Shown here one piece after another: positions 45,654-54,404 of a DNA stretch of 64,000 nucleotides (positions within the stretch are counted from its first letter, which is position 1; every line of letters begins with the position of its first letter). The translations under genes were made by a program, and so were the position numbers. This stretch comes from a virus. Under the pieces are notes generated by a model. That model made no database searches, was not told where the DNA came from, and was given only the letters and a program-made list of their open reading frames with translations. Location of the stretch: IMG/VR virus record IMGVR_UViG_3300018080_000113, positions 1-64,000 of that record; one strand, written 5' to 3'.

Positions 45654-48600
45654 TTAAACTCCCATTTGTCTATAGGCACTTTCAATCATTTGTTTTCTTC
45701 CGTCTTGTATCTGAACATTATACTTGTCATTCTGAAGGTCTGCTTCTATTTGAGATATATATACTTCTGCTTTATGTTGAGAATACATACCGGCAAGGCT
45801 CTTAGAGTTCTGGGCTACTTTCCATGAATCTTCATAACGAGCAGCATCTTCCATTTCTCCAATAAGACTAGGATTGATATATGGCTTTCTGGCTAGAGCA
45901 CGTTTTCGTTGGCCCCATAAATCAAAGTCATGATGATCAAGACCGGCCTGTTCTACATATTGTAGTTTAACATCTTCTAAGTCTACAGACGGGCTATTAT
46001 GGTATATTCCAATTGGAGAACAATACATATGATTTTGTTCTACTTCAAAATCGAATACAGTTCCTTGGTATTCTGTTTCTTCTATATCTTTAATACGATA
46101 AGCAATAAAGTTACTACCAACAAATGCAGATAAAGACTTTCTTAAAGGCTCTACAACATATTGATCTTTCCTGTTCTCTATTTTCTTAGGGCCATGTAAA
46201 CTAGCAGGGATACCTTGAGCTTCATAGAGTCTTTTAGCCATGGCGCACAATCCTCTATTTGTTAAAGCAAGCCTATTGCGATGGTCTTTTGAAGCGTCTC
46301 CTGTATTAAGTCCATCTAGTAATGCTACTTGGCTATTATAAGTTATATCTTGAAGCCAAGATGGTGCAAATTTTTTATCACAAAATCTTCCCACCCAATA
46401 GTCAATAAGCAATCCAAATATACTACTTGCAACTTGCAGATAAGCACTCTTTGATTTTGGATTCTTCTTATAACGAATTTCACTATTAAGACCAAAGTGC
46501 TCTTTGATAATTTTTTGTGCTAATTCTAAGATTGAAACTTCATTAACATTAGCAGTAAACTGAACTCCACGCATCCTATCCCCAACTGCCCATACATTGC
46601 CTTCTGCAAGGTAATAACCAATCAACCAGCAGACAGATTCATTCAATGTAATGAAACGATTAACTGGTTTAATCCTTCCGCTTTTAGGTCTAAGACAATC
46701 ATCAGAAACTATTGTATTTTTTGGGAAGCAATCTAGAGATCCAATATCTATAGTAGGATCTGTATCTGCGTGTTTTAATAATGGAATTGGCAAATAGATG
46801 TCTGTTGTAACTTCTCCTATTGGCATCCAACGAGCAGAATAAGACTGATAATATTTTGTTGTACAGAACTGACATTTCCAAGAATTACTTTCATGAGTAC
46901 AAACTGAATTAGGAGTCAAATTATATTTACATGGTTTTGTTTCAATGCCTAGAACTAAATGATTATTAGTTGCACTCATACAATAAACACTATTATGACA
47001 AACTGTTAGAGTCCTAATTGCTTCTTTAATTTCTCTCTTGAATACTTCTTTCACAATGTTTTCTCCTTGTAAAGTAACCACTTTATCTCCTGGTTTTATA
47101 TCACAAGCATGTGAAAAAGTATAGTCTGATATTAAAACTTCTTGGTTTGCAGGCAGACACCAGCCCAGCCAGTCTGCTCCTGGTAACGAATGGCTACCAA
47201 AATACTCAGCAGCTTTTTGTTCTCGAAGCCAATCATCAAATTCTACTTGACCACTAGTTTCATTTTGCCATTGTTCTTCTTGGTCTGGAGTATATGAAAA
47301 CCCTTCACTTCTTCGCATGAGCGCCGCTGTGGCAATGACCTTATCATCTTGATTTGTATCTACTTTAGCTGAACGTTTAGCATATGCAGCACTTTCTTCT
47401 TGTCTCATCCATTGAGACAGATAGACTCTCTTCTCGTTCTCAGGAATCAATTGAAGAATTTGTGCTCGTTCTTCTTCTGTTTTAGCATCAGAGAATTCTC
47501 CAAAGAAATCTCTTTCTCTGCGAGGCAGTGCCCTCATTATATTGACAGGACTTTTAAATACATCCATGCCGAATAAAGTTTTTTCTTTAGTGCTTCGGTA
47601 TCTAGCAGCAGCAGACAGATCTCCCATCTGACGAGCTTTAGCTTCGTTACGAGAAGCTTTGACCCACTTAAGCATATCGAAATGTTCTTGAATGTCTCGA
47701 CGTTCTTGTATCTCATCTGGTATATCAGTAGATCCTGCTTTGTAGGCGGCTATATTAAGAGCTGGCTTTAAGAAGTTTTGAATAGGCTTGTCCCAAAAAG
47801 AAGAACTAGTTCCTATTGCTTCTGATGCAACATATTCTTCAATTGCAGAACGCTGGCGTATTAGCTTAGACACAGGAGCCATAGGAGTTAGGTATTCAAT
47901 AGGAGACTCAATGCCATGCAGAACATATTCGGACAATTTACCAGCAAGCTGTTCATTGTCACTAAATCTTACTTGTTTAAATTCATCTTCTAAATCTTTT
48001 TGTGTTGCCAAGCCTTCTTCAGCTAATAACTGACCAAAGTCCACTCCACCAACAACAGGGACAGCTTTCATTACAGGGCCTGTCGAACTCATTCTGATTC
48101 TACGAGACTCAAGAGTAGGAGTTTTAAGCTCAACTGTTTTGCCAATAAGTGTTTCTTGTGCAAACTGCAACGCAGCAGCAGTGTCTTTGATTGCACCAAT
48201 ACCCTGGACATCAACAGCCATCTCGCCAAATTCTTTTGTCATAATTCTTTTAGGACTAATAACTCCAGTTACAGTTGCATCGTAAGACTCAAGCTGATTG
48301 CCAGAGAAAACGTAATCCTGAAAGCCTCTACGTTTCTTTCTTTCCTTTACCTGTTTCTCAGTCTCTTGAACCATGGCTACTTCTTGTTGTGTCATATTAT
48401 TCATATTGCGTTTAGCATGTGCCAAAGCAATACGATATTCACTACTCCACATAGCAACGTCACCAAGGATTTTTACCTTGTGAGCAAGAGGATATTCCTC
48501 TGCACTAAGACCAGATACTTCTGGATGCAAAGCAGCATATCCTTCTCCTGGGAGCCTAAGTTCTGCTTCTGGAACCTTTTGAAATGGATTGCCAGTACGT

Positions 48601-50990
48601 AAATCTAAGAAATAATCTTCAGGCATCCATGATGGCATAGCATTTCTTAAAGGGTTATATTCGTCAAGATAACTTCTGGTACGAGGAAGAAAACGCCTAA
48701 CAGCTTCAGTAGTTCCTGCTCCACCACCAAGATTCATATGTTTCCATAGCCAATATTCTGAGCCTGTCTCTTTGCCCATTGCCCCAAGAGTTTGTTTGTT
48801 CTGTAGAAACTCTTCTCTGCCAATAGCAGCTTTAGTAAGAGCACCCTCAACAAAACCCATAAGACCTACAGCTTCACGACGCTTATAGTTTAGTTCGTTT
48901 AGTAGCTGAGAAGCATCTTCTTTAGCAACTGGAGCACCAGGTCCTAATCCACCTAGTGCATATGATGGCTCTGTTTCTCCTCTTATATCAGGATGATGAA
49001 CATACATTCCGCCACCAAGGTTCCATTCTTCTTCACGAACTAACTTACGAGGTTTAAACAATTTGCCAAAAGTAGAAGCAACTAAAGGTCCAATAAATGG
49101 AATCTCTTCGCCATATGTACCAGTGGTAGGAGCTGGACGTTCATATTGATACTTCTTCTCGTAATGATACTTCCAGTCATCAGAACCAAACAGTGCCTTC
49201 ATAGGGTTGAGCAATGGGTCATATTCCCATTTCTCTTCTTCTGTTCCATACATGCCTTTTTGATAGGCTCTACTTTTTAGTCTAGCTAACATATGAGGTC
49301 TGTAATAATCTACACGGCCGCCTTCAAAAGCAGTGCTTCTTCCGAATTCCCACCATCTACCTTTGCGTATCGCTACCTCTTTACGTCCAGAATATATATC
49401 TTGTAATTCTTCAGGAGTCTCTTCGCTTCCTAATATACCAGCAACAGGAGCCATTGGATTACCAGACAACAAACCAAGACTACCAGCAATTCCTGCCCAT
49501 GCAGTTATGCCACCAAGGAGCCCTAAAGCCATGGGGCTTTTGATTTTGGTTAATGCTCGGCCACCAGGAAGTTTACCAATTTCTTTACCAATCTTAGACT
49601 TCCATATCTTGTCAGATAAACGAGATGCGCTTCTTTCTCTAACAGATTCAAAAGTTGCATACAGGGGAGTTTTTGTTCCAATTTTCTCTTTGACAGACTC
49701 TCCCATAAAATAAGCATAGCTACCAAGACCAGCTATAAGAGCACCAGTACCACCAAACCCCAAAGCAGTCTTAACGTCCATAAAACCAGGAGTTATTTGC
49801 TCTTGTTCTCTGATAGTGTCTGTGAAGCCCATTGACTGAGAAAGTTGAGCTTTAGCAACACTAGCATCTGCTCCAATAGAAGCAGCACCATAAAACAAAC
49901 CTTCGTCAAACCTAGGAGACAAAGAAGTAGCTAAACCAACAGCTGCACCGGCTATCATTCCTGCCTTAGAAAACTTCATTCCAGGCTGACGTGCCAATAA
50001 TGCTCCTGTTCCTGCTCCACCAACTGTTGCTAAGACTCCTGCCCAAGGACTTCCTTCAGAACGAAGATAGTCTGTATACTCTAAACCTTTCCATGCAGCG
50101 CCAACAAGCATACCTTTTACAGCATACCTTTGTAACAGTTCTAAACTACTCCCAGGCTTAACGGCCAAGGTTCTCATTCCAGGAATCTTCTCCGCAATGT
50201 TTTTGATACCAGGAAGCTCTACAGGGGCTCTCAAAAGAATATTAAGACGACTGGCCGTTGATGCTGCTTTAGCACGAAGCAATTTACCCAGCGTTTCTGC
50301 CTTAGCAACATTTTTGGCCATCGACTCAGACAAGTTTATATCTTGTCCTGCAATGCGTATCTTTTCTCTAATCTTAGAGCCGACAATCATTCTTTGACGA
50401 CGTAGGTGCGGCTCGATAGTTTTAAGCCAGTCTTGATATGGCAAAGGTGACTTTGATGTTTGCCACTTGTTACGAAGAATTGCATCGTTTAAAGATTCAA
50501 ACTTACCAAGTTGGATTCCTTCTGCACGAGCTGCAAAGTCTACAATTGCTGCACCCTTTTGGGTACCGGATTCAATTTGTAAACCCATACCAAGAATCTT
50601 GCCAGAAGCATCACGAACCTCTCCAAAAACCTGTCCTGTTCTATGTAAGTTGTATGAACCAGATTGGCCAAATGACGACTCTATAAACTTACCGTATTTG
50701 CCATGAGCAATATCTTGAGCAGAAGTAGCAACAGTACCCCAGCTTGCCAAAGGAGAAAGAAATTCTGACATACGAAATGTACGCAGAACACCACCAGGAG
50801 ATCCAGCTTCAATTGCACGAATACCAGAAAGATATTTATCCCATATGCGTCCGTTCGCAGTTGGAATAAACCCTGCACCTATTGCACCTGCTGTACCGAG
50901 TGAAAGACCGAGTAGATTGCCTTGGTTTTCAGAATAACCCTGACCAGGCATACTTGGTTGAGGGCCATATGCGAGGTTAGGATTAATCAA
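45654..50990 (-). CDS. Giant tail-lumen protein, tape-measure position, interrupted by an intein (1778 aa precursor, 1390 aa after splicing)
   Basis: The start is TTG at 50990, preceded by GGAGG at 9 bases; no suitable ATG is nearby. It directly follows the two chaperone-position genes, where the tape-measure gene is expected. Gly/Ala-rich hydrophobic stretches (GLSLGTAGAIGAGF, GVLATVGGAGTGALL, GMIAGAAVGLATSL, ALGLLGGITAWAGIAGSLGL) fit a protein that interacts with membranes. A region near residue 540-560 holds RKGRWWEFGR. Residues ~895-1000 (YDATVTGVISP, LIGKTVELKTPTLESRRIRM, GGVDFGQLLAEEGLA) follow the layout of a staphylococcal-nuclease (SNase/OB) fold but lack its catalytic residues. Residues 1278-1665 are an intein. 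The rejoined extein reads SLPGADWLGW-SPSVDLEDVK. A tape measure or a polymerase partner are the leading options. Confidence 0.7.
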   Translation of the reverse strand: MINPNLAYGPQPSMPGQGYSENQGNLLGLSLGTAGAIGAGFIPTANGRIWDKYLSGIRAIEAGSPGGVLRTFRMSEFLSPLASWGTVATSAQDIAHGKYGKFIESSFGQSGSYNLHRTGQVFGEVRDASGKILGMGLQIESGTQKGAAIVDFAARAEGIQLGKFESLNDAILRNKWQTSKSPLPYQDWLKTIEPHLRRQRMIVGSKIREKIRIAGQDINLSESMAKNVAKAETLGKLLRAKAASTASRLNILLRAPVELPGIKNIAEKIPGMRTLAVKPGSSLELLQRYAVKGMLVGAAWKGLEYTDYLRSEGSPWAGVLATVGGAGTGALLARQPGMKFSKAGMIAGAAVGLATSLSPRFDEGLFYGAASIGADASVAKAQLSQSMGFTDTIREQEQITPGFMDVKTALGFGGTGALIAGLGSYAYFMGESVKEKIGTKTPLYATFESVRERSASRLSDKIWKSKIGKEIGKLPGGRALTKIKSPMALGLLGGITAWAGIAGSLGLLSGNPMAPVAGILGSEETPEELQDIYSGRKEVAIRKGRWWEFGRSTAFEGGRVDYYRPHMLARLKSRAYQKGMYGTEEEKWEYDPLLNPMKALFGSDDWKYHYEKKYQYERPAPTTGTYGEEIPFIGPLVASTFGKLFKPRKLVREEEWNLGGGMYVHHPDIRGETEPSYALGGLGPGAPVAKEDASQLLNELNYKRREAVGLMGFVEGALTKAAIGREEFLQNKQTLGAMGKETGSEYWLWKHMNLGGGAGTTEAVRRFLPRTRSYLDEYNPLRNAMPSWMPEDYFLDLRTGNPFQKVPEAELRLPGEGYAALHPEVSGLSAEEYPLAHKVKILGDVAMWSSEYRIALAHAKRNMNNMTQQEVAMVQETEKQVKERKKRRGFQDYVFSGNQLESYDATVTGVISPKRIMTKEFGEMAVDVQGIGAIKDTAAALQFAQETLIGKTVELKTPTLESRRIRMSSTGPVMKAVPVVGGVDFGQLLAEEGLATQKDLEDEFKQVRFSDNEQLAGKLSEYVLHGIESPIEYLTPMAPVSKLIRQRSAIEEYVASEAIGTSSSFWDKPIQNFLKPALNIAAYKAGSTDIPDEIQERRDIQEHFDMLKWVKASRNEAKARQMGDLSAAARYRSTKEKTLFGMDVFKSPVNIMRALPRRERDFFGEFSDAKTEEERAQILQLIPENEKRVYLSQWMRQEESAAYAKRSAKVDTNQDDKVIATAALMRRSEGFSYTPDQEEQWQNETSGQVEFDDWLREQKAAEYFGSHSLPGADWLGWCLPANQEVLISDYTFSHACDIKPGDKVVTLQGENIVKEVFKREIKEAIRTLTVCHNSVYCMSATNNHLVLGIETKPCKYNLTPNSVCTHESNSWKCQFCTTKYYQSYSARWMPIGEVTTDIYLPIPLLKHADTDPTIDIGSLDCFPKNTIVSDDCLRPKSGRIKPVNRFITLNESVCWLIGYYLAEGNVWAVGDRMRGVQFTANVNEVSILELAQKIIKEHFGLNSEIRYKKNPKSKSAYLQVASSIFGLLIDYWVGRFCDKKFAPSWLQDITYNSQVALLDGLNTGDASKDHRNRLALTNRGLCAMAKRLYEAQGIPASLHGPKKIENRKDQYVVEPLRKSLSAFVGSNFIAYRIKDIEETEYQGTVFDFEVEQNHMYCSPIGIYHNSPSVDLEDVKLQYVEQAGLDHHDFDLWGQRKRALARKPYINPSLIGEMEDAARYEDSWKVAQNSKSLAGMYSQHKAEVYISQIEADLQNDKYNVQIQDGRKQMIESAYRQMGV
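45996..47159 (-). mobile_element. Intein with LAGLIDADG homing endonuclease (388 aa)
   Basis: In frame inside the giant tail gene, residues 1278-1665 of the precursor. It begins at Cys1 (CLPANQEVLISDYTFSHACD, splicing block A, then IKPGDKVVTLQGE). A TxxH block B (SATNNHLVLG, near 46960) follows. It ends with block F (TVFDFEVEQNHMYC) and block G (SPIGIYHN), then Ser as the +1 extein residue. All key residues for splicing are present: Cys1, block-B Thr/His, penultimate His, terminal Asn, +1 Ser. Two LAGLIDADG-like helices are at LIGYYLAEGNVW (~46585-46629) and ALLDGLNTGDAS (~46291-46330). A CKYNLTPNSVCTHE ... WKCQFC segment may be a zinc ribbon. It looks active, as no splicing residue is missing. 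Confidence 0.93.
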
Positions 50991-50995
50991 AACGT

Positions 50996-51691
50996 TTAGC
51001 CTCCTTGGCGTGCACGCAATTTCTGTTTGACCCTAAACTCTTCCATTTGAGCTTTGTAGGCAGGGTCGTCAGTAAGTCTTGTTGAAGCGCCAGCATCAGG
51101 AGAATCAAAACGTTCGTATTCTCTCATGTCGTCAGAAATAGCACCCTCAACACTGAAAGGTTTTTCTTCTTTAGGTTCAACGAATTTGATACCTTCTGTT
51201 ATTATACCCTGTTCAAGTAGTACTGTCTCAGCATCAATATAAACCTGAACTATTTCTTGAAACGTCATGTTATTTACATCAGATATTTTATAGGCAGAAA
51301 ATACCTGACAAATAGTTCTACGCATCATTGAAATGACACTATGAGATTGAGACCTGAATATACCCCACAGTTCTTCTGTGTATTCTTTAAAGTTTTCATT
51401 TGTACCAGAAAGATAAAGAATTGTTTTAGCAATAGTTTCTGGAATACCAGCTTTAAGATTTTGATCATGAACCGCCAAATACTCATCAAGTACACATTCT
51501 TCAAAAATATGATTAAAGACAATAGTTTCTAAACTGCCATTGCCTTCAGCAGCATTGAGAACTTGAGCGTATTGTGAAGCCTTTTTAAACGAAGGTAGTT
51601 TAAAGATAACCTCTGTGTCATCTGGAAACGATACAACATAGATATCATTATCTACTTTTCGAATTGCTTCTAGTGCGGTTACAAAGCCCAT
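50996..51691 (-). CDS. Tail assembly chaperone candidate (231 aa)
   Basis: The ATG at 51691 overlaps the stop of the preceding gene as TAATG, so translation is coupled. It is mostly helical: a short N-terminal beta part (NDIYVVSFPDDTEVIFKLPS), then helices (FKKASQYAQVLNAAEGNG, ETIAKTILYLSGTNENFKEY) and a charged, disordered C-terminus (EMEEFRVKQKLRARQGG-like). Small helical proteins directly before the tape measure are usually tail assembly chaperones, which bind and fold the tape measure. It lacks the usual -1 frameshift fusion with its neighbour. Assignment rests on position and size. Confidence 0.55.
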   Translation of the reverse strand: MGFVTALEAIRKVDNDIYVVSFPDDTEVIFKLPSFKKASQYAQVLNAAEGNGSLETIVFNHIFEECVLDEYLAVHDQNLKAGIPETIAKTILYLSGTNENFKEYTEELWGIFRSQSHSVISMMRRTICQVFSAYKISDVNNMTFQEIVQVYIDAETVLLEQGIITEGIKFVEPKEEKPFSVEGAISDDMREYERFDSPDAGASTRLTDDPAYKAQMEEFRVKQKLRARQGG

Positions 51692-52476
51692 TACAGTTTA
51701 ATCGTAATGTTTGCTACTTGCATTGGATCTAGGAACATAGACTGAATGCGTACTTGTTCTGCCAACATAGAAGCTGCGCCAGCTGGCAATCCACCTTTGG
51801 TGTGGGGGTTGAATTTTGGCCACAAGGTACATTTCTCTGCCATATGGTCTTCTTGTTGATCAACACGTAGCTTATGAAATGCTTCATTAGCTTGTAACTG
51901 TGCCCATTCTTGACGCTTCAAGTACCTGTAAATAAATACATGATCATCAATCTGTAGAATAAAAACATTGCCATGGATATTTTTCCATTGCTTTAGAATT
52001 TCAGCAGATGGCGCACCAATATTCATTTCGGCAAGCATCTGTGCAACCCATTCAAGTCTAGCTTCTGGATCTTCAGGAACTTCAGGTCCTTCTTCTTCAG
52101 GCTCTTCAGCTGACTCTTCCTGAGAAGGCACAGGAGGGGCTGTAACTGGACTTGGAATAGGTTGGGGCTCTGGCATAGGAAAGCTAGGATCTTCCGCCTG
52201 TACAGCGTCCAGAGCGTCATTAATCATATTTGGAGACTTCATTTGTTCAAACTCCTTCTGGCTAGCAATTAAAAAGCTATCATCTGTAATATTATTGTCT
52301 ACTAAATCTTGCATTTCTTCAAGAGGATTAAACACAACATTTTTAGGACCATAAATGCTTTCGTCTAGTTCTTTTGTTTTTGGATTCCAACCTTTATTTG
52401 ACATGCTTTCTGCAATAGCAAGGTCTTCTCCATATTTCGCAGCGATCTGCGGTTTAAGAGGCAGCTTCTTTCCCAT
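51691..52476 (-). CDS. Tail assembly chaperone-region protein with Pro/Glu-rich linker (261 aa)
   Basis: Two folded halves are joined by a ~45-residue disordered linker rich in Pro and Glu (FPMPEPQPIPSPVTAPPVPS, then EESAEEPEEEGPEVPEDPEA). The C-terminal half (ILKQWKNIHGNVFILQIDDH, VFIYRYLKRQEWAQLQANEA) resembles small tail proteins that act between tube and tape measure, some of which are chaperones. The start at 52476 has AGGAG. It is stop-start coupled with the next gene. Whether it stays in the virion cannot be judged from the sequence. Confidence 0.5.
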   Translation of the reverse strand: MGKKLPLKPQIAAKYGEDLAIAESMSNKGWNPKTKELDESIYGPKNVVFNPLEEMQDLVDNNITDDSFLIASQKEFEQMKSPNMINDALDAVQAEDPSFPMPEPQPIPSPVTAPPVPSQEESAEEPEEEGPEVPEDPEARLEWVAQMLAEMNIGAPSAEILKQWKNIHGNVFILQIDDHVFIYRYLKRQEWAQLQANEAFHKLRVDQQEDHMAEKCTLWPKFNPHTKGGLPAGAASMLAEQVRIQSMFLDPMQVANITIKL

Positions 52477-52491
52477 TTTAAAACTCCTTGG

Positions 52492-53412
52492 TTATACGAG
52501 GTTTCTTGCGATAAAATTATATTGCTCGTAGACGGGCTGACCTGAAATCTCAATGCTTTGAGATTGCCCTGTGAATGAAAGATCAAGAATTTTCTTGACC
52601 GTATGATTAGCGGGGTGATGTGACATATCTCCATAAACAATCCACATGTCAATTTGTGGATACTGATCTACACGTCTATGTCGTAATACATTTTCATTTG
52701 TAATTTGAGTTTTCTTATCAATATTTTTAGAAAACAATTTATCTCTTACTGTAGGATTGCTAATATCAGATCCATACCAAATAGCATCTTCAAATACTTC
52801 TGCCCAGTCTTCAAATGCATTATCAGGAAGAGCCCCAAGTTCTCTCCAGAATTGATTGTACTGTCTGTTCTGTCTATTCTGGTTTGCTGTCTCTTCCCAT
52901 CCAAGCATCTGTTCTACATTTGCTTCCATCACTTGTTTTCTTCTGGCAGCTTTAGATGCAGCAGCTAGACTGTAGCCAGATTCTTGTGGATTGTACGAGT
53001 TTATTATTTTGCCCTGAGAATCAACAGAATATCTAGGAGAGCTAGATAACTGGGATCGGAATAACGACAAGGCTTCATCGTTTCCTGCTGCAGTTATTGA
53101 GTTAACAATTCCAGCCTTTTCTTGAAACCTTTGCATTGGCCACAAGAGATATCCTGCTTCTTTAAAAGCTACAGTTAAAGTACCTTGTACAATAACATGG
53201 CCATCAGCAACAAAAGTATAATATTGATTTGCATATCCGTAGATTGGAGTTTTTGTTTGTTCGACATTAAAACTAAGAGCAACAGCACTATCAATTAAAA
53301 CATCACCAATCATGACTCCAATTTGCGAACCAGAGAACCAGTCGTATTCATATGCAAATGAACCGATTCCGTGTGGATGCAAAAAGTTTCCTTGGTTATC
53401 TCTAAGTGCCAT
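52492..53412 (-). CDS. Tail tube-like protein, paralog 3 of 3 (306 aa)
   Basis: The start overlaps the preceding stop (TAATG). It shares the tube-fold layout of its two upstream neighbours: an N-terminal strand pair (GSQIGVMIGDVLIDSAVALS), the family junction FNVEQTKTPIYGYANQYYTF, and the beta pair VADGHVIVQGTLTVAFKEAG. The last part (PQIDMWIVYGDMSHHPANHT, VKKILDLSFTGQSQSIEISG) resembles the closing strands. A ~120-residue helical insert in the middle (ASKAARRKQVMEANVEQMLG) is absent from a standard tube protein. It may be a tail-tip or initiator version of the tube fold. Confidence 0.55.
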   Translation of the reverse strand: MALRDNQGNFLHPHGIGSFAYEYDWFSGSQIGVMIGDVLIDSAVALSFNVEQTKTPIYGYANQYYTFVADGHVIVQGTLTVAFKEAGYLLWPMQRFQEKAGIVNSITAAGNDEALSLFRSQLSSSPRYSVDSQGKIINSYNPQESGYSLAAASKAARRKQVMEANVEQMLGWEETANQNRQNRQYNQFWRELGALPDNAFEDWAEVFEDAIWYGSDISNPTVRDKLFSKNIDKKTQITNENVLRHRRVDQYPQIDMWIVYGDMSHHPANHTVKKILDLSFTGQSQSIEISGQPVYEQYNFIARNLV

Positions 53413-54323
53413 TAGACAAATTGGTTCCTTCTAAGCAAATGGTTATTTCTGTATTGTTGCTCTCTTAATAAAGAAGAAGCAGTAGAGGTCCATTCCTCTT
53501 TAATGCCTTGGCCGTCTACCTGACGTTTGTCGACCAAAGTCATTGGGTCCATATCCCTTGCTACATACTGTACCACGTTCTCAGAGAAGATGTCTTCAAT
53601 AGAAAAAGTAGATCCTTCTTGTACAAACTCTACGCCATATAGGCCCATATGTGACAATGCACCATACTCATTTGCAAAGACGAGACTAATATCTAAGGGA
53701 GGAAGCTGGTCTGGCAAATTAGTTGTATAGGTATATTTGTCATGGTCACTAGTACCTGTATTGTAAAATTTAAGATTTAAATTAAGTATTTCATGCAATA
53801 CATGCTCATGGAATACAGTAAAGACCATAGAGCCACCAATTGTTCTAGGGCCACGAACATATGCTCTTGGATACACAGAACCTAATGTTCTAACTGGTGA
53901 CTTTTCACGGAAAACACTATACGAAATTGTTTGTAGTTCGGCAATAACTTTTGATGTTGGCATATTTTTAATATCACTAGAATAACTGTCAACAAGTTCT
54001 AGCTCACCAAGAAGAGCATCTCTTTGTTCTGTAAGCTGGATGACCCGATTAGGAACAGTGCCATCAGAGATAGCAGTTGCGATTTGGTTGTCTAGTTTTG
54101 ATAGTTCATACTCATACTTGATCTTATCTTCATAAACAACTTTATCAAGCGTTGTGTCTCTTGGAAAATGAACAATCACTTTACAGTCTGCACCAGAGTA
54201 ACTGCCAAATCCAAGATAGTCAGACACTTGTGAGGAAATACCTTCGTTACCAGAACTACCGGCAACTTGCATAGCCTGACTTGCTTTCATAACTGTTCCA
54301 GCTTTTGTACCGAGATTGGCCAT
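53412..54323 (-). CDS. Tail tube-like protein, paralog 2 of 3 (303 aa)
   Basis: The start is set at ATG 54323 (MANLGTKAG), 9 bases after GGAG; the upstream TTG at 54329 sits too close to that box. The tube-fold core is recognisable and matches the 225-aa neighbour: SYSVFREKSPVRTLGSVYPR, AYVRGPRTIGGSMVFTVFHE, then PPLDISLVFANEYGALSHMG. An extra helical insert of about 60 residues (EDKIKYEYELSKLDNQIATA ... VELVDSY-like) interrupts the first half. The paralog relation is strong by eye. A tube-ring variant or adaptor ring is possible. Confidence 0.65.
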   Translation of the reverse strand: MANLGTKAGTVMKASQAMQVAGSSGNEGISSQVSDYLGFGSYSGADCKVIVHFPRDTTLDKVVYEDKIKYEYELSKLDNQIATAISDGTVPNRVIQLTEQRDALLGELELVDSYSSDIKNMPTSKVIAELQTISYSVFREKSPVRTLGSVYPRAYVRGPRTIGGSMVFTVFHEHVLHEILNLNLKFYNTGTSDHDKYTYTTNLPDQLPPLDISLVFANEYGALSHMGLYGVEFVQEGSTFSIEDIFSENVVQYVARDMDPMTLVDKRQVDGQGIKEEWTSTASSLLREQQYRNNHLLRRNQFV

Positions 54324-54356
54324 AGACAAGTTCTCCTTAGAAGAGAGGAGGGAAGA

Positions 54357-54384
54357 CAGGGTTAAGGATTATTCCCTAACCCTG
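54357..54384 (-). terminator. Stem-loop between tail-tube paralogs
   Basis: Perfect 8-bp inverted repeat CAGGGTTA/TAACCCTG, with an inner GGA/TCC pairing and a four-base loop, in the gap after the 225-aa tube gene. On the transcript it is followed by a C/T-rich stretch, not a clean U-run. It may be a weak terminator that lowers downstream expression, or a hairpin that protects the tube mRNA. Confidence 0.55.
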
Positions 54385-54404
54385 CTTAATAGACAATTAA
54401 CAAA

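Noticed and set aside
51691-51760. Programmed -1 frameshift between the two chaperone-position genes
   Set aside because: The genes overlap only as TAATG and I saw no clear slippery heptamer followed by a stem-loop, so stop-start coupling explains it better.
54324-54329. TTG start for the second tube paralog
   Set aside because: It lies only 3 bases after the GGAG box. ATG at 54323 has normal spacing.
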